From positions 186,001 to 250,000 of the forward strand of contig RMBW01000001.1 in the NCBI GenBank assembly GCA_004009845.1: 64,000 nucleotides of DNA. Reading direction: 5' to 3'. Source of the stretch: Davidsoniella eucalypti. Taxonomy: Eukaryota; Ascomycota; Sordariomycetes; Microascales; Ceratocystidaceae. Below, in pieces: positions 1 through 11,642 of this stretch (position 1 is the stretch's first letter; the number at the start of each line of letters is the position of its first letter). The position numbers were made by a program, and so were the translations under genes. The notes beneath the pieces are model-generated. The model ran no database searches, was not told the DNA's origin, and saw only the letters and a list, made by a program, of their open reading frames with translations.

Positions 1-420
1 CGCTGCGGCAGCAGTAGTTTCAAATTCCTCATCTGGAGACGAGGCCGGTCTTGAGTGCATAGACATCGGGGATGAATGCACAGAATCACTAGAAGGCGAA
101 GAGGGCGCTAGACTTGTGTCTTTGTGTGTAGCTTCTGCGCCAGTAGAAGCCCGAGATGCAGGCGAGGTCACCACGTGGAAGATATCGATAGCGCGTAGGA
201 TGGCAAAAAGTAGCGAAAGAAGCTTGAGTGGGCGCCATCCAACACGGAAGAAGATGGCTAGACATTGCAGAATGATATCGAGATAGACGAGACAAACGCG
301 AAAGAACAGCACGGCAAAGGTAAAGGCGGTGGTCACGCAAGCAAAAAGCGCCAAAGGAACTGTCACGAGACAGAGTATCAGGACAAGTCCAGACCGGACA
401 GGACTGAAGGAGCTCTCCAT
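1..420 (-). CDS. N-terminal part of an unidentified membrane protein (runs off the window edge)
   Basis: An open frame of 140 codons starts at the ATG at 418-420 and continues without a stop to base 1, so the gene extends beyond the left edge. Residues about 11-50 (VRSGLVLILCLVTVPL onward) form two closely spaced hydrophobic stretches, and a third lies near residues 65-90, giving a protein that begins with two or three membrane segments. After residue 95 it becomes rich in Ser, Thr, Ala and Pro, as in a cytosolic low-complexity tail. I do not recognise the family. The frame is supported by its coherent hydrophobic pattern and the absence of stops; a further exon or an upstream start cannot be excluded. 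Confidence 0.55.
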   Translation of the reverse strand, partial: MESSFSPVRSGLVLILCLVTVPLALFACVTTAFTFAVLFFRVCLVYLDIILQCLAIFFRVGWRPLKLLSLLFAILRAIDIFHVVTSPASRASTGAEATHKDTSLAPSSPSSDSVHSSPMSMHSRPASSPDEEFETTAAAA

Positions 421-1565
421 CGTGTCCTTTGGGGGAGAACGGCTATGACAAGAACAAGCAAAAGAAACTGGCTGATATCGCAGTAGAAAAATTTGTGGTA
501 TAGCATCAACTTTGCAATATTTCAGGATGTAAGTCACCGGCGGCCGGACATCGGAATTGCACTAATCCGGACAAGTGAAGCGCTTTAATAAAAAAGAGAC
601 TCGGATTTATGCGTGTAGAAACACGAAAAAGAGAAGAGAACATCAAAGCCCTTTTACGAAACGGCGCAGTTCGATAGTACTTATAAAATAAGCAAAGAAC
701 CCAAATTTGAAAGTAAAGCGGCAGTAAGCGTGATCTATATCATGCTTTCTATACAAATATGTACATACATTACATACCCGAGTTCATCGAGTCAGGATTG
801 ATTGCAAAGTGGTGCCATGTTGGAATGATTTGTGGCGACTAAGATATCGAGGTCTCTAAGAATTTAACCCCCATGTTTTAGTCTAACTATGCACATGTAA
901 CTGTTTCTTTGATCTTTGCGTTTTATTTGCCATGTTTCATTACTTAACACAATCATTAGCATCATTTCTGTTCCAATTTGTTTGCCTGGTTCCGCTGATA
1001 AGGCAGACACGGCACATCGTGCATGGATTGGGACTACAAGAAAGATAGCTTCTGAATCCGGAAGTGCTCCATTTTATTTGTCACGACTAAAACTATCTAG
1101 TAGTAATAATACGGCAGCCTATTGATCTATTTTGAATTTGACTTCATCAACTACCCGAGGTCTGTATAGTATCTCACAGTAATAAGACGGCATGTTCCGG
1201 ACGGAGACAGTTAGCATCATCTTCCGAGCAGCATCTCCCACAATTGCGTAGATTTCAGGTATCTCTTGTGTCATTCTAGGGTCTGGCATTGAAAGTATAA
1301 TAGCGTGCCGAGTTCCAATGTTAGTGTCCTTGTATTTTGGGTGCTAGCAAATATCGATATAATAGTTAGCCTGGAAGACCACCGGCTCTTGCCACGGAGG
1401 CCAACTTTGGTATACATTCGAGCTCTAGCCTCAACCACATTTAACGTCTATTACCTACTAAGACTATCTGTACGACGCTAACGGGCTTGTCACTGGTTGA
1501 TATATTCACCGGCTTCCGCCCACAACGGGTATGGTATATAGTACCACCTAACTCCATAATTCTCA
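421..1565. other. Intergenic region, no gene seen
   Basis: This stretch is AT-rich and carries only short chance frames. It should include the promoter of the minus-strand membrane-protein gene to its left. I see no coding signature, tRNA or repeat. Confidence 0.5.
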
Positions 1566-1684
1566 ACATACGACCATAGCTGATAGAAAGCACGGGATCC
1601 CGTCCGCTCTCCCCTAGTTAAACTATCAAGCGCCCGATCAGTACTACGGTGGGTGACCACGTGGGAATACCGGGTGTTGTATGT
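1566..1684 (+). rRNA. 5S ribosomal RNA gene
   Basis: The 119-nt segment begins ACATACGACC and ends GTTGTATGT, whose ends pair to form helix I of 5S rRNA (one G-U pair). Internal hallmarks of fungal 5S rRNA are present: a GGGATCCCGTCCGCTCTCCC block (loop B/helix III region), complementary TGATAG / CTATCA segments forming helix II, and GGGTGACCAC in the helix IV-V region. A run of T with one C follows immediately, as expected for an RNA polymerase III terminator. A solitary 5S gene among protein genes fits the dispersed 5S arrangement known in many Pezizomycotina. No obvious disabling changes are visible, so it is probably functional. Confidence 0.92.
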
Positions 1685-2155
1685 TTTCTTTTTGTCATCT
1701 AGGACTACAATATACCATTAGAAAGAGTATCAACTTCAGCAATTTATTTTTTTCGGACTCATGACATCATAACGCCCATCAAATACAGATGTACACATCT
1801 CCAACTTAGGTACATTGGAGACGATCTGTATATATCTTATATTAGCCCTCTTTATCAACCTCGGAGTCTAATATTGTAGTACTCGCTTGCCTACATGAGA
1901 GAAAACAAGAACACAAGCAGTAGGCCAAAAGTCTAAGAGCACCCAAAGCTAAGCTAGATAGCTACCCGTTCTGAGGTGACATCCAGAGGCAGAGACGCTA
2001 AACCAAAAAAAAGCGCCAACTTTTGATGTTAGGCTCTCTCTCCATCTAGTCCAACTGCCCATCAACGGAAAAAACATATGCTATCTTGTCAAGACCGTTG
2101 GCATAATAATCAACAACCCAACTCAGCCCAAGAACGACCAAAGCCGAGGACCGTA
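1685..2155. other. Pol III terminator and promoter region of the TatD gene
   Basis: The first bases are the T-rich terminator of the 5S gene. The rest is AT-rich and leads to the TatD gene. An in-frame upstream ATG at 2078 is discussed under that gene. Confidence 0.4.
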
Positions 2156-3508
2156 ATGTGCGGTGGCGACTCACCGGCCGACACCAGCCGCGCCTGCGAG
2201 CCGGCTGCAGAAATACCGGCTGCCCTGGGGCCATTATACGATGCCCACTGCCATCCCACAGACACCATGGCACACGCATCTCTGATCCCATCAATGCGTG
2301 CCGCAAAGCTCGTCGTCATGGCCACACGTGCTCAAGACCAGGACCTAGTCGCCGATCTAGCCGCCCGAATGCCCGACAAGACCGTACCTTGTTTTGGCTG
2401 GCATCCGTGGTTCTCACACCAACTGTGGCTTGATGACATCGAAGAAGCCCTAAATGGTGCTGACGTAATTGATGCCGTAGATAGTAAAGCAGGAAAAGAG
2501 AAAGATGAAGCAGCTGTTCGAGATAGACAGGCTCGCGTGAAATATACACACTATGCCGCGACTTTGGATCCTGTTCCCAGCCAGACCTTTATAGATTCGC
2601 TGCCTCAGCCTATCTCACTCTCTACATATATCGCCGAGACTCGCGCTCGCCTTTTACAACACCCTCACGCTCTACTAGGTGAAGTCGGTCTCGACCGTGC
2701 CTTCCGGCTCCCTGAATCGGCATCTCCTATACCCTCATCAACCTCGACTTCATCTTCCCCTCCAGCCACCAAACTACCGGCCATAACACCAGGAACTCGT
2801 GCTGGCCGTCGCCTAAGTCCTTACCGCGTGAAAATCGCCCACCAGCTCGCCATTCTCGACGCCCAACTAGCCCTTGCGGCAGAACTACGGCGTCCTGTGA
2901 GTGTTCATGGAGTACAGGCTCATGGTATCTTATTTGATGCTTTAGCCGCGAAGTGGAAAGGCCATGAGTTGGAAGTTGCGAATAGAAAACGTCGAAGAGT
3001 CTTGGCTCGTGTTGGCAAAGCTGAAGAATACTCTTCTCCTTCTTCCCCAAGTGAAGAAAGCGAGGATGAAGATTTGGCTGGTTTCAGCATGGCACCCAAG
3101 AAGAAGAGCAAGAGCACAGATGTACTTACATCACCACCAAACCCATTTCCTCCAAAAATCTGCTTACATTCATTCTCGGGGACTAAAGACGTCGCTTTAC
3201 AATACTTGCATGCTAGTGTTCCGTGCAAAATCTACTTCTCATTCTCTTCCGCCGTAAATCTTTCTACCAACTCATCTAGGCAAGGCAAATCTTCATCTTC
3301 TCCCTCGTCTACGGATAAATTATCCGCTGTCCTTCAGGTCATACCAGACGACCGAATCCTCGCAGAGACTGACATGGACTCAGCCGGGCCAGATATGGAC
3401 GCTGCCCTACAGAGGATATACTTCGCTATATGTGAAATTAAGGGTTGGGGCTTACAAAAAGGTATCGCCCGCATACAAAATAACTTTGACGACTTCATAA
3501 CGTTGTAA
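2156..3508 (+). CDS. scn1: TatD-family metal-dependent hydrolase, Scn1-like
   Basis: Single-exon gene for 450 residues. The protein shows the TatD amidohydrolase barrel signature: an N-terminal HxH pair in YDAHCHPTDT (His31 and His33), GEVGLD with the conserved glutamate, VSVHG, LHSFSG and LAETDMDS, which supply the remaining metal ligands. The family includes TatD DNases and fission-yeast Scn1, a Cut9-interacting protein linked to the anaphase-promoting complex; MATRAQDQDLV after the HxH pair is typical of the fungal Scn1 branch. Low-complexity Ser/Pro/Lys inserts lie near 2715-2800 and 3030-3120. An in-frame ATG at 2078 would add 26 residues; the start at 2156 (MCGGDS) is preferred because fungal relatives begin close to the HxH motif. 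Its true substrate cannot be told from sequence. Confidence 0.85.
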   Translation: MCGGDSPADTSRACEPAAEIPAALGPLYDAHCHPTDTMAHASLIPSMRAAKLVVMATRAQDQDLVADLAARMPDKTVPCFGWHPWFSHQLWLDDIEEALNGADVIDAVDSKAGKEKDEAAVRDRQARVKYTHYAATLDPVPSQTFIDSLPQPISLSTYIAETRARLLQHPHALLGEVGLDRAFRLPESASPIPSSTSTSSSPPATKLPAITPGTRAGRRLSPYRVKIAHQLAILDAQLALAAELRRPVSVHGVQAHGILFDALAAKWKGHELEVANRKRRRVLARVGKAEEYSSPSSPSEESEDEDLAGFSMAPKKKSKSTDVLTSPPNPFPPKICLHSFSGTKDVALQYLHASVPCKIYFSFSSAVNLSTNSSRQGKSSSSPSSTDKLSAVLQVIPDDRILAETDMDSAGPDMDAALQRIYFAICEIKGWGLQKGIARIQNNFDDFITL

Positions 3509-4020
3509 TCTGACGTGTAAAAAGAGGAATATCAAAATAAGATAATAATATTTGGAAATATCACTGACAATGAGCGGAGAAGCTCCAAATTCTGGAAAAA
3601 CAAGAAGAAAGGGAGATAAAATTGAGAGGAGAGCCAAAGGGTGGCAAACCTTGTGAATAACATCCAATTAATAAGATAAGATAACCTGAATGTATAATTA
3701 GAAGAACTATATTGTGTAGCTTTAAAGAATTTGACATATGAAATTATAAAATCGCAAAATCACGCAAAGGTTGCACAGTATATACAGAAGCAAAAGCGTC
3801 GCTTCGAGCAAAAGAAAAAAGAAAAAAAGAAATTGTAGATTAAAAAAAGGGTGCTAGGACAGAAGAAAAAGGAACAAAAGCTAATTAAGAACATGAGATA
3901 TACTACAAAATAATTCAGAGATATAGGTAGGCGCTATATGAGCAAACCACTGGGCTCACTCTCTTGACGGCTTTAGATCATGGCTATGTAGTTTATATAT
4001 CTTGATATATAAGGAGGTGG
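3509..4020. other. Convergent intergenic region (3' ends of two genes)
   Basis: AT-rich spacer between the converging TatD gene and the membrane-protein gene at 4021. It should hold both 3' UTRs and poly(A) sites. A purine-rich stretch lies near 3808-3855. No gene seen. Confidence 0.4.
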
Positions 4021-6469
4021 CTATTTTGCCTCAGTTGTTGCCGGAACGGTAGTAGCAACAGAGGAGGGGTGAATAGGCCGAGAGCATGGCGACATATTTG
4101 TAATGTCGTTTTGAAGATCAGATACGGGTGCCTGCGCCTGTGTCTGGGCGCAGCCTAGCTCGCTCTCTTCATCTGACTGATAAGCTGGCAAAGCCTCACC
4201 TACTAGTTCGTAGCGGGGAAGCACAGAACATAACGAACGGGCACTATCGGGACTCGCGGCTCTTGGTGCTTCAGAATCGGTACGTTCCAATGACGGTCTA
4301 CCCATGGAAGATTGCTCAGATGCGGATGAGTTGAGAGAGTTGTATTCAGCGTCGCCGCCAACACCTTGTCCAAGAACGGCTGTGCGTACAGCTCCAGTGC
4401 CATATCCCGAGCGAGTACGCAGACTACGCATACCCACGATACGTTGTAGGATACCGCCCTGATCTACCGCAACTAAATCACCTACCATAGCAGCAGCAGC
4501 GCGAAGCTGCGAGAATGACTGTTCCATAGTGGTAGACGATGTGGCAATGGAAAGAGTTGATTCGACCGACAAACTGTGCTGTGATGACTCGGATAGACGT
4601 GAGCTATGTGAGAAGCGTGACGAGCGAGAAGTGTGGCTACTTTGTGAAGCCGCACGAGAACGGCGCCGGGAAGGTGGACAAGAAATGCTTGGGAAATCGC
4701 TATCATCCGAGTCGAATGGCATGGTCGAGTGATACGATGGAGGCCGTGACGAGAAAGTGCTCGAAGCACGGACATGACTATAAGGCAACGTCATGGAGGT
4801 ACGTGGCCCAGTTGAAGTAGAGCTAACCTGCTTCTCTTCGTCTTCTTCGTTGTTATGCGCATCTATGCCGAGAAGTGAACGGAACACCCCACGAAAAGAA
4901 CTATCGCTGCCTTCATGTTCTTCATTAGGACGAGAAAAGCGAGCCCGCATACGCTGCCAAAAACCGTCCTCCAAGTAGGGTTCCTCTTCGGACCGTTCGT
5001 ATTTATGCTCACGGCGAGAACGAGCGCAGCGTAGCAAGTGACGAACAAAGATAAAGGTGATGCCAAACACCAGAGATACTAAAACAATGTCTACCGTGTT
5101 ATCAACGGAGAAAGCTAGCGGCTTTTCATCACTAGATGATTTTGATTGAGATGCTGGGCTCGGTATGGCATGGGACGAGCTTAGACTAGGTGAAACATAG
5201 TTTGCGGGGCTGGAGCTTGAAGAAGAGCTGGATGGACGACCAGAGCCAGTGTTGATCATGGAATCACCAACTTTAGGTGGTAGTCCAGAAACCGGAGCTG
5301 CCGGAGCAGAGGCGATGCCACAGAAGGCCGGAGGCCATGCGGGTCTTGGCGGAGCTTGAACATCAGCTGCAAGTTTGGGATACGGGAAATGGCATCTGGA
5401 CTGTTTTGTCCGTGCCTCAGCAGCTTGGGCAGGATACACAATACGATGAAGTAGTTTCTTTGCAGTACCCGAGATCTGGCCGACCAAGACCTTCACGACG
5501 CAGTGAACGTTGCCGCACACACTAAGAGAATCGACGGCCGAAGTGCTACTGGTGTTGTTGGAGACTGGAGACGAGCTACTTTGGTCCTGATGATCTTCAC
5601 ACATGGCATCAGTGGTGAGCGCACCAATATATGCCTCATAGTGTGCAATAAGGCGATCTAGTTCAGCACGTTGGCGACGCACAATCTCTAGTTCGACCAT
5701 GGCTTGCTGTAGCTGCGGGTTGCGTGGCGTCGCGAAGCTATCAAGAGTGTCGGCATCCAACCCATTTTCAACGGGTACAGAGACAACGATGTCGCTACCC
5801 AGGACCTCCATGACCTTGGAGTGACGCGTTGGATCGATGAAAAGTTTGAACACGGCATTTTGAACGGCGGCAGTGGTAGTAGCATTGTTGAGGGCAGTTT
5901 TCGACGTCGATACACGCTTGAAGGTGGCATGTGTGACGGTGACAGTCAGAATCTCGGCGTCAGGGTTGATATCGGTGGTGGCACGGCACTGGAAATCCCA
6001 TGTGGCAGCAACAGACTCAACTTTGCTGCTGACACTGTGATGTTCGTCGGAGCTATGTGCGTCTGAGTCGGAGTCAGAGACAGAAATGGCGGGGATATCA
6101 CCAGAGCCCCAGTTGTCAAAGCCGCGATCGAGTGAGACGCCGTTGATGACAACGTTGGCTTGGCCACACGGACTGTCAGAGCCATCAATAGATACGTGTA
6201 GCGCCTATTTGTGCTGTTAGTTACTGGCAGGCCACAACTGGCGAAACTCCGAGCTCAAAGCTGCTTTTTACTTACTAGGTCGCTATTAGCGTTAGTGCTA
6301 AGACGCACATGTAATAGAGCATCGGGAAGGTCACCGGCTACACGTGAAGAAGAGTCAATACAGCAATACAACTATAGTATATCAAATGTGGCGACTTACT
6401 TTGGATGTCCGATGATGCCTGGGCGAGTCTACAAAACGCAGCTGCGATGGCCGCGTATGAGAACCTCAT
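4021..6469 (-). CDS. Predicted type I secretory-pathway membrane protein, three exons, function unknown
   Basis: Reconstructed as exons 6469-6400, 6337-6276 and 6204-4021 (771 residues); both introns (62 and 71 nt) are GTAAGT...AG and the phases join exactly. Exon 1 encodes a signal-peptide-like start (MRFSYAAIAAAFCRLAQASS). Residues about 24-270 form a presumably lumenal or extracellular region with scattered cysteines. A short helical region with RRQRAELDRL lies near residue 220. A single membrane span lies near residues 416-435 (DIVLVSLVFGITFIFVRHLL), followed by a basic stop-transfer stretch and a 330-residue Ser-rich, probably phosphorylated cytosolic tail. The largest open frame begins only at a GTG (5853), so the two 5' exons are easily missed. 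I do not recognise a named family; a surface sensor, adhesion-type or ER-resident protein are all possible. Confidence 0.75.
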
Positions 6470-7411
6470 TATTTAAACGATGCGAGAAGGCCGGTTTTCT
6501 CTTCTCCTCCTCCGGCCAATATGAGTATAAGTGCGCGCGAGCAGAATGTAGACAGCGTCCGACAGATATAAGGCGAGACAAGAAGAGACAATAAGGTGAT
6601 GGATGATGGATTCAGGGCTAAAGCTCCTTCCAAGAGGCTGATCGAGATGATTTATATCGCAGAATTATTAGTTGTGTTGTATAAGGGACCGAAAGACAAG
6701 TTTTGGGTGCGCTTAATTGGAATGTCAAGATAAAGATAGATAATAAAAAGGTAAATGAAATGATGGAGGTTTTCAAGAATTAATTTCAACAAGAAACTTG
6801 AAACAAAGGCAATCGAGCTGATCAGGAAGGGAAGGAACGAAGACACAAACAAACTTAAGTTGTTGTCATTTTGAGACTTTCTGCCAAGAAAGTCGATACT
6901 ACTCGATTGGGAGTTGCGATTGATTGTCCCGTGACTTTGCACTTCCAAGCACAAGATCAAGAGCCTTTTGTTAGAAAAACACTAACTAATAATATAAAAA
7001 TAAAAATAAAAGAATAGAGTTTGAAGGATAGGGACAGAACTCCAATTAAGAAACAACAAGGTAAACGAAGAGGAAATAAGGAGCTCTATTCGCGACGTCA
7101 CCAAGTTTTTGTCATGCCTTTTTCTTTCTTCTTTTACTGATGTTTTTCTACAGGCCCCCTCTTTTCCATCGAATTCATCATTCTAGGAGCTTCAGGCACC
7201 CACTTTAGCGATCTGACGGGGCGTTTAGGCGTTTCCCATATTAAACTACACCGAGCGAACAGAAAAGAAAAACCACTTAAACTCAACATCCCTGTGCAAA
7301 GAAAACGAAAAAAAGTTCCATCCTTACCGTGGAGGATGCATTTGATTTCTTTTTCAATAAACTGCTAAATAAAACTGTATAGAATAATCCCCCCAACAAT
7401 CAGTTAGACAA
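6470..7411. other. Intergenic region, no gene seen
   Basis: It contains the promoter of the minus-strand membrane-protein gene, then AT-rich sequence with chance frames only. It ends at the left target-site copy of the foldback element. Confidence 0.4.
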
Positions 7412-8061
7412 TGGACTTTGTACTTCGGCACAAATAGCCTTCAAAAAGGTACTTAACCCCACAATATATAAAGTACTCCTCACTTTGTCTTCAAAAGCTG
7501 CCAGCTGGCAAAGTCATTCGGTCTTTATTCCGCCATATTGAAAAAGAATTACACTACAAAAACATCTTCATTCGAGATATCAAAATCTTTTTGTTTGATT
7601 TTTTTTTACATACAGAATTATCCATCATATTCCTAATCAATCACATGTATGATACTGCTCTCTGGCTGAGTCAGACGTTGATATCTCCAACATAGTTGAT
7701 GATAGGGCCATTGATCTGATTAGGCAACTGATGCTCTGGCTTTAGCAGTGGAAGACTACTGTCTATGTTCCGGCTCTGTCTTTTGGGGGGTTTTAGTTAC
7801 ATTCTTACTTTTTTTCTGTGGGCGTCAAATACATTCTGGAAGCTCAAATTTGGTATAGTTACATGTTCTTTTATAGGCGATAAACAGGAGCATATTATAT
7901 TTTGAGCTCATATATATATATATTCATAATCTTCACAACTCCATACGAGAAAAAAAAGTACTTTGCCAGCTGGTAGCTTTTGAAGACAAATGAGGAGTAC
8001 TTAATATTCTGTCGGACTAAGTACCTTTTTGAAGGCTATTTGTGCTGAAGTACAAAGTCCC
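7412..8061. mobile_element. Foldback / MITE-like element with ~100-bp terminal inverted repeats
   Basis: Bases 7413-7514 reappear as an inverted, slightly diverged copy at 7960-8060. The left end reads GGACTTTGTACTTCGGCACA and the right end is its near-perfect complement. The arms share further blocks, including a GCCAGCTGGC palindrome and a GGAGTACTT / AAGTACTCC pair, with one diverged patch. About 445 bp of AT-rich sequence without a gene separates them. Flanking octamers TTAGACAA (7404-7411) and TTACACAA (8062-8069) differ at one base and look like an aged 8-bp target-site duplication, the size made by hAT-type transposases. It encodes no transposase and is best read as a non-autonomous DNA element. 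Confidence 0.8.
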
Positions 8062-8813
8062 TTACACAACCCCAAGAGCCTAAGCCACGATATGCCCCAA
8101 AAGATTATATGGCAAGATCGTTGGCGGCCTCCTAGAAACGACAGCATGCAGTATCACTTACCATCACTACATATATATTTTCCCATTGTGCTTGACAGCA
8201 ATCCTAGCATCTATCTTTACGTATGTACAACTTTACACATTGGTCATGATTGACTACCACTACTAATATCATATCAATTAAGAAACTCTCCGGTGCTACT
8301 TGTCCTTTGTCCTCGATATTATATTCCTACATGCATCTATCTAGATGCTATATATGTACGTGTATGTATGTACGTGTATGTATGTATGTATGTATATGCA
8401 GGCCACATGTTCCAGCTCTTCCATCGTCATAGTAAATTATACGGTTACTATTGGTGCCTTGTTCCGCTTTAATCCACTGGTCAATGCATAAGTCAACTAC
8501 ATACGTACAGTAAGCTCAAAGTCTAGATACCAGAGTTGTATTCGAGCCTTCTCTCCCCTATATAATGGGGCAATGACTCGTATCTTCATTAGGCAACCAA
8601 ATAATTCATTCTCACCGGTGAGTGAGATAAAAGACAAAGATATACTATCCAGGTATAAAAGAAAAGATGGTATATGTATTGGTGACTAAAACATTATAAA
8701 GGTATGTTCTGCATCCTTAACCGGTTTTCGGTCTATAGTTGTGTGATAAGACGTTAATAAATCTAGTAAATTTTTGGTTTATAAATCGTGGTAGTGACTT
8801 TATCCTTTGAGAT
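8062..8813. other. Intergenic region with a TATG/CATA microsatellite
   Basis: AT-rich sequence between the foldback element and the 3' end of the transcription-factor gene. A degenerate (GTAT)n tract lies at 8353-8397. No gene seen. Confidence 0.4.
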
Positions 8814-11642
8814 CTACTCGAGACCGTGTAGATATTCTTCCAGGATATTCACTCTGATGCGTGCTAGATCTGAGCCGCGATTGCCCATGGCTTGCATTGT
8901 TTCAATCATTCGAGCTTGTGGTACAAAATGTTAGTAAATCACGTAAAAACGGACATTTCCGGAATACCCGACTCGAACAACATGACGCTAGATCCCGAGA
9001 TAAGAAAGGGGGGGGGGGTTCTTACATAAGTCGTTCTTTGCCCGTACATACACGGTCTCTTCAATGGGGCCTTCTTCAGTGGCATACTTCAGCACCGCAC
9101 CAATACAAAGCGCTTCTAGAAAAGCACGATGATTGAAGGCCCACCACATGCGGGCTTCAGATTCGAACAGCTCGAACAGCAGAAAGAAAGCTGCTAACGC
9201 ATCGTGTGCAGCATCTAATGTTCCACGCACATTGACTGGTACGTCATCGCTCATAGATGCATTCACCAACATCAGATTATGGAAGAAATTGCTCGTCAAC
9301 CATAGAGTTTGACGCACGGCACGGCCTTCCGTAGCAGCTCGTGCGCTTAGGCTAGTCTTATCCCAACATCGGAAGATATCCGGAAAACTGCGGTATACAC
9401 CCTTGAACTCATTGATCAACTTAGTTTTGTGGCGTGCCGTAGAGCATATGGGTAGATCAAGTGAACGCGGCGAACAGATAGTTTCCTGGACAAGATTTGC
9501 AAGCATCCAAGAGCACTTGATGTACCACGTATCGATAGGGTCGCTATTGGCTATAGACGAGTCATCCTCGGTTAAGGAATCAACCAGCACGTCGGTGTGG
9601 GTTGCTGATGGGGGTAATGAGAGCAGAATAGTTAGAAAGGTGTCTTGTAGCAAAACAGCCTGCCAGAGTTTGCGGCGTTGTTGCTTCTCGAGAATAGTAG
9701 TGTCGGGCGTGACGATATTGGGATCACGGTGAAGGCCCATGGCGTATGACTGGCGGATTAAGATTCCGGCAAATGCCCAGCCATCGGATACGTGGTTATC
9801 GTTAATGAGAAAGTATGTTATGAGGACCATTGCCTGGATAGACGTGATGGATGCTGTGCTAAGATAGGAATACACGCGCAACGCCTGATTACTTGCAGAC
9901 GCATAGAATTCTGCCATGTTCTTTTTTTCCTGGCTGGGATAGTGGTCAACAAACTGTGCTCCCAAAGCTATCATGACGAATAATAAAGCCACAAAAGCAG
10001 CATCGACTTGTGACTTTTCCGATTCACTCATGCTCCAGAAATGTTCGTAATCAGCATAGAATGTTTGCCTATGTATCATAGGATACACGGGGTCTACACA
10101 TTCGAAGTAGCGCGCCATGAGAGAATCAGTCTGAGCTTTTTGCGGGATCACCGAGATGACTTCTGGTAAGCCACCCTCACATGTCCAATAGTTAGCAAAT
10201 GGATGTTCAGCACCAACGCCGAAGACATTGCTTCCGGATGAAGCTGAGAATGGCATGTTGGACATGAGACCCGTAGAAAGCGCCACCGCGCCGCGTGATG
10301 ATGTTGATATTGACCCAATGACACCACGATCTGCCATATTTGGAATGATTGAATTCCGAGTTGGAGCCTTTCGTTTGATAGTGGGCCTAGTCATTCGTGG
10401 ACCATTTGTCGCACTGCGATGTGTTTCCCTTGACACATGTCAGAATACTGAGTTCAACTAAGGATTCACTTGACGAGATATTGATTTACATACTCTAGAA
10501 GTTGTGCTACCCGGTCATATTGACAGGTTGATTCACGTTTGACGCCTAAGAATATATATGTATCAGTGATCATAAGATATGCGTTAACTATATATATTAA
10601 GCTCAACTTACAGGCAAAACATGTAGGCCGTCCACGATCACACTAATATTGGAGATGAGTTAGCTAGATGTTTAGTACTGATAAACCTGATGAATGTCAA
10701 GAGGTGATATTCAAGTGTTACGCCGGCTTGTATTTCAAGCCGACACAATGCGTATCATCACCTATGCCCCAGTATTGTTATCGGGTTGCAGTAGTGTGAT
10801 GTGGGAGAGAATGTAGCTTTGGGGTAAAAATAGGATCTCGGGAGGTTCAGAATAACTACTCATCGTTGAAAGCTGATTGGCTGAGGGCGTAGACAAGATC
10901 TTTTCAAATACGTTCCACAAAGAGTCAGTTGTGCGCCGTGCTGAGCAACGACAATCTTTCAGCTTCAATACCAGTATAGTTCATTTCTTCGGATGTTGGC
11001 AGATGGCCTAAACACCTTGGGAGGTTCCGATAGGTAGATGTAAGGTTGATGAAGTGTACTTGCCTTTGTCTTGCGTTCAACACATTCAAAGCAGGATAGA
11101 GTCGGCTTGTTACGTTTTTGTTTGTGTTGTTTCTTGCGCTCCTCACGAGCTGAAGGGCTGTTTGCCACAGTAGCACCCCCATTGGCATAGGGGCTAGAAG
11201 CACTGCTAGATAGTTCTGGGGCGCCACTATCATGTGATCCATTCTGGCTGGCGTGACTATCGAATTTTGAGGGTGCTACGGGAGTTGCTGTTGAATGAGA
11301 TGCAGTAATAGGCAAGGTCATCGAATCTAGTTTGAGGGTTGCAGTAGCTGGAAGGTTGTTGGCAGGCATAACTGGGAATGTGGCCTGTGTGAGAAGCCCT
11401 CCGGGTTGAGTGGCAGGAAGACCTCCTGAGCCAAACGCTGAGGCGCCGATGAGTCCCGAAGCCGTAGTTGGTGAGGGTATGTACGGCTCTTGGGTGTACA
11501 GGCCTGGGGGAAAGTTGCCAAAGTAGGATACTGACGGACGTTCAGAAACAGGTGATGTTTCGGGTGTTGATTTTTCAGAAGCCATCATGTTAGAAGCTGG
11601 GCCGCCCATGACTGGTATCTGGGCAGTAAACGGACGATTCAT
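8814..11642 (-). CDS. Zn(II)2Cys6 transcription factor with fungal-specific regulatory domain, five exons
   Basis: Reconstructed as exons 11642-11064, 10642-10612, 10545-10494, 10428-9026 and 8914-8814 (721 residues). The binuclear zinc cluster is assembled across three exons: Cys184 and Cys187 in exon 1 (SCFECVERKTK), Cys194, 201 and 204 across exons 2-3 (CDRGRPTCFAC), and Cys211 (STC), giving the classic C-x2-C-x6-C-x6-C-x2-C-x6-C pattern. It probably binds DNA in the nucleus. A fungal-specific transcription factor domain starts near residue 328 (RYFECVDPVYPMIHRQTFY) and runs for over 200 residues. The first 180 residues are Ser/Pro/Thr-rich and disordered. Intron 1 is 421 nt with a GC donor (AAG|GCAAGT); intron 3 uses a CAAG acceptor preceded by CTGAC. 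The last exon restores a plausible C-terminus after a G-run. Target genes are unknown; no adjacent pathway cluster is visible. Confidence 0.88.

Noticed and set aside
10965..11063. C-terminal read-through of transcription-factor exon 1
   Set aside because: Residues after KTK break the zinc-cluster spacing; splicing to 10,642 restores it exactly.
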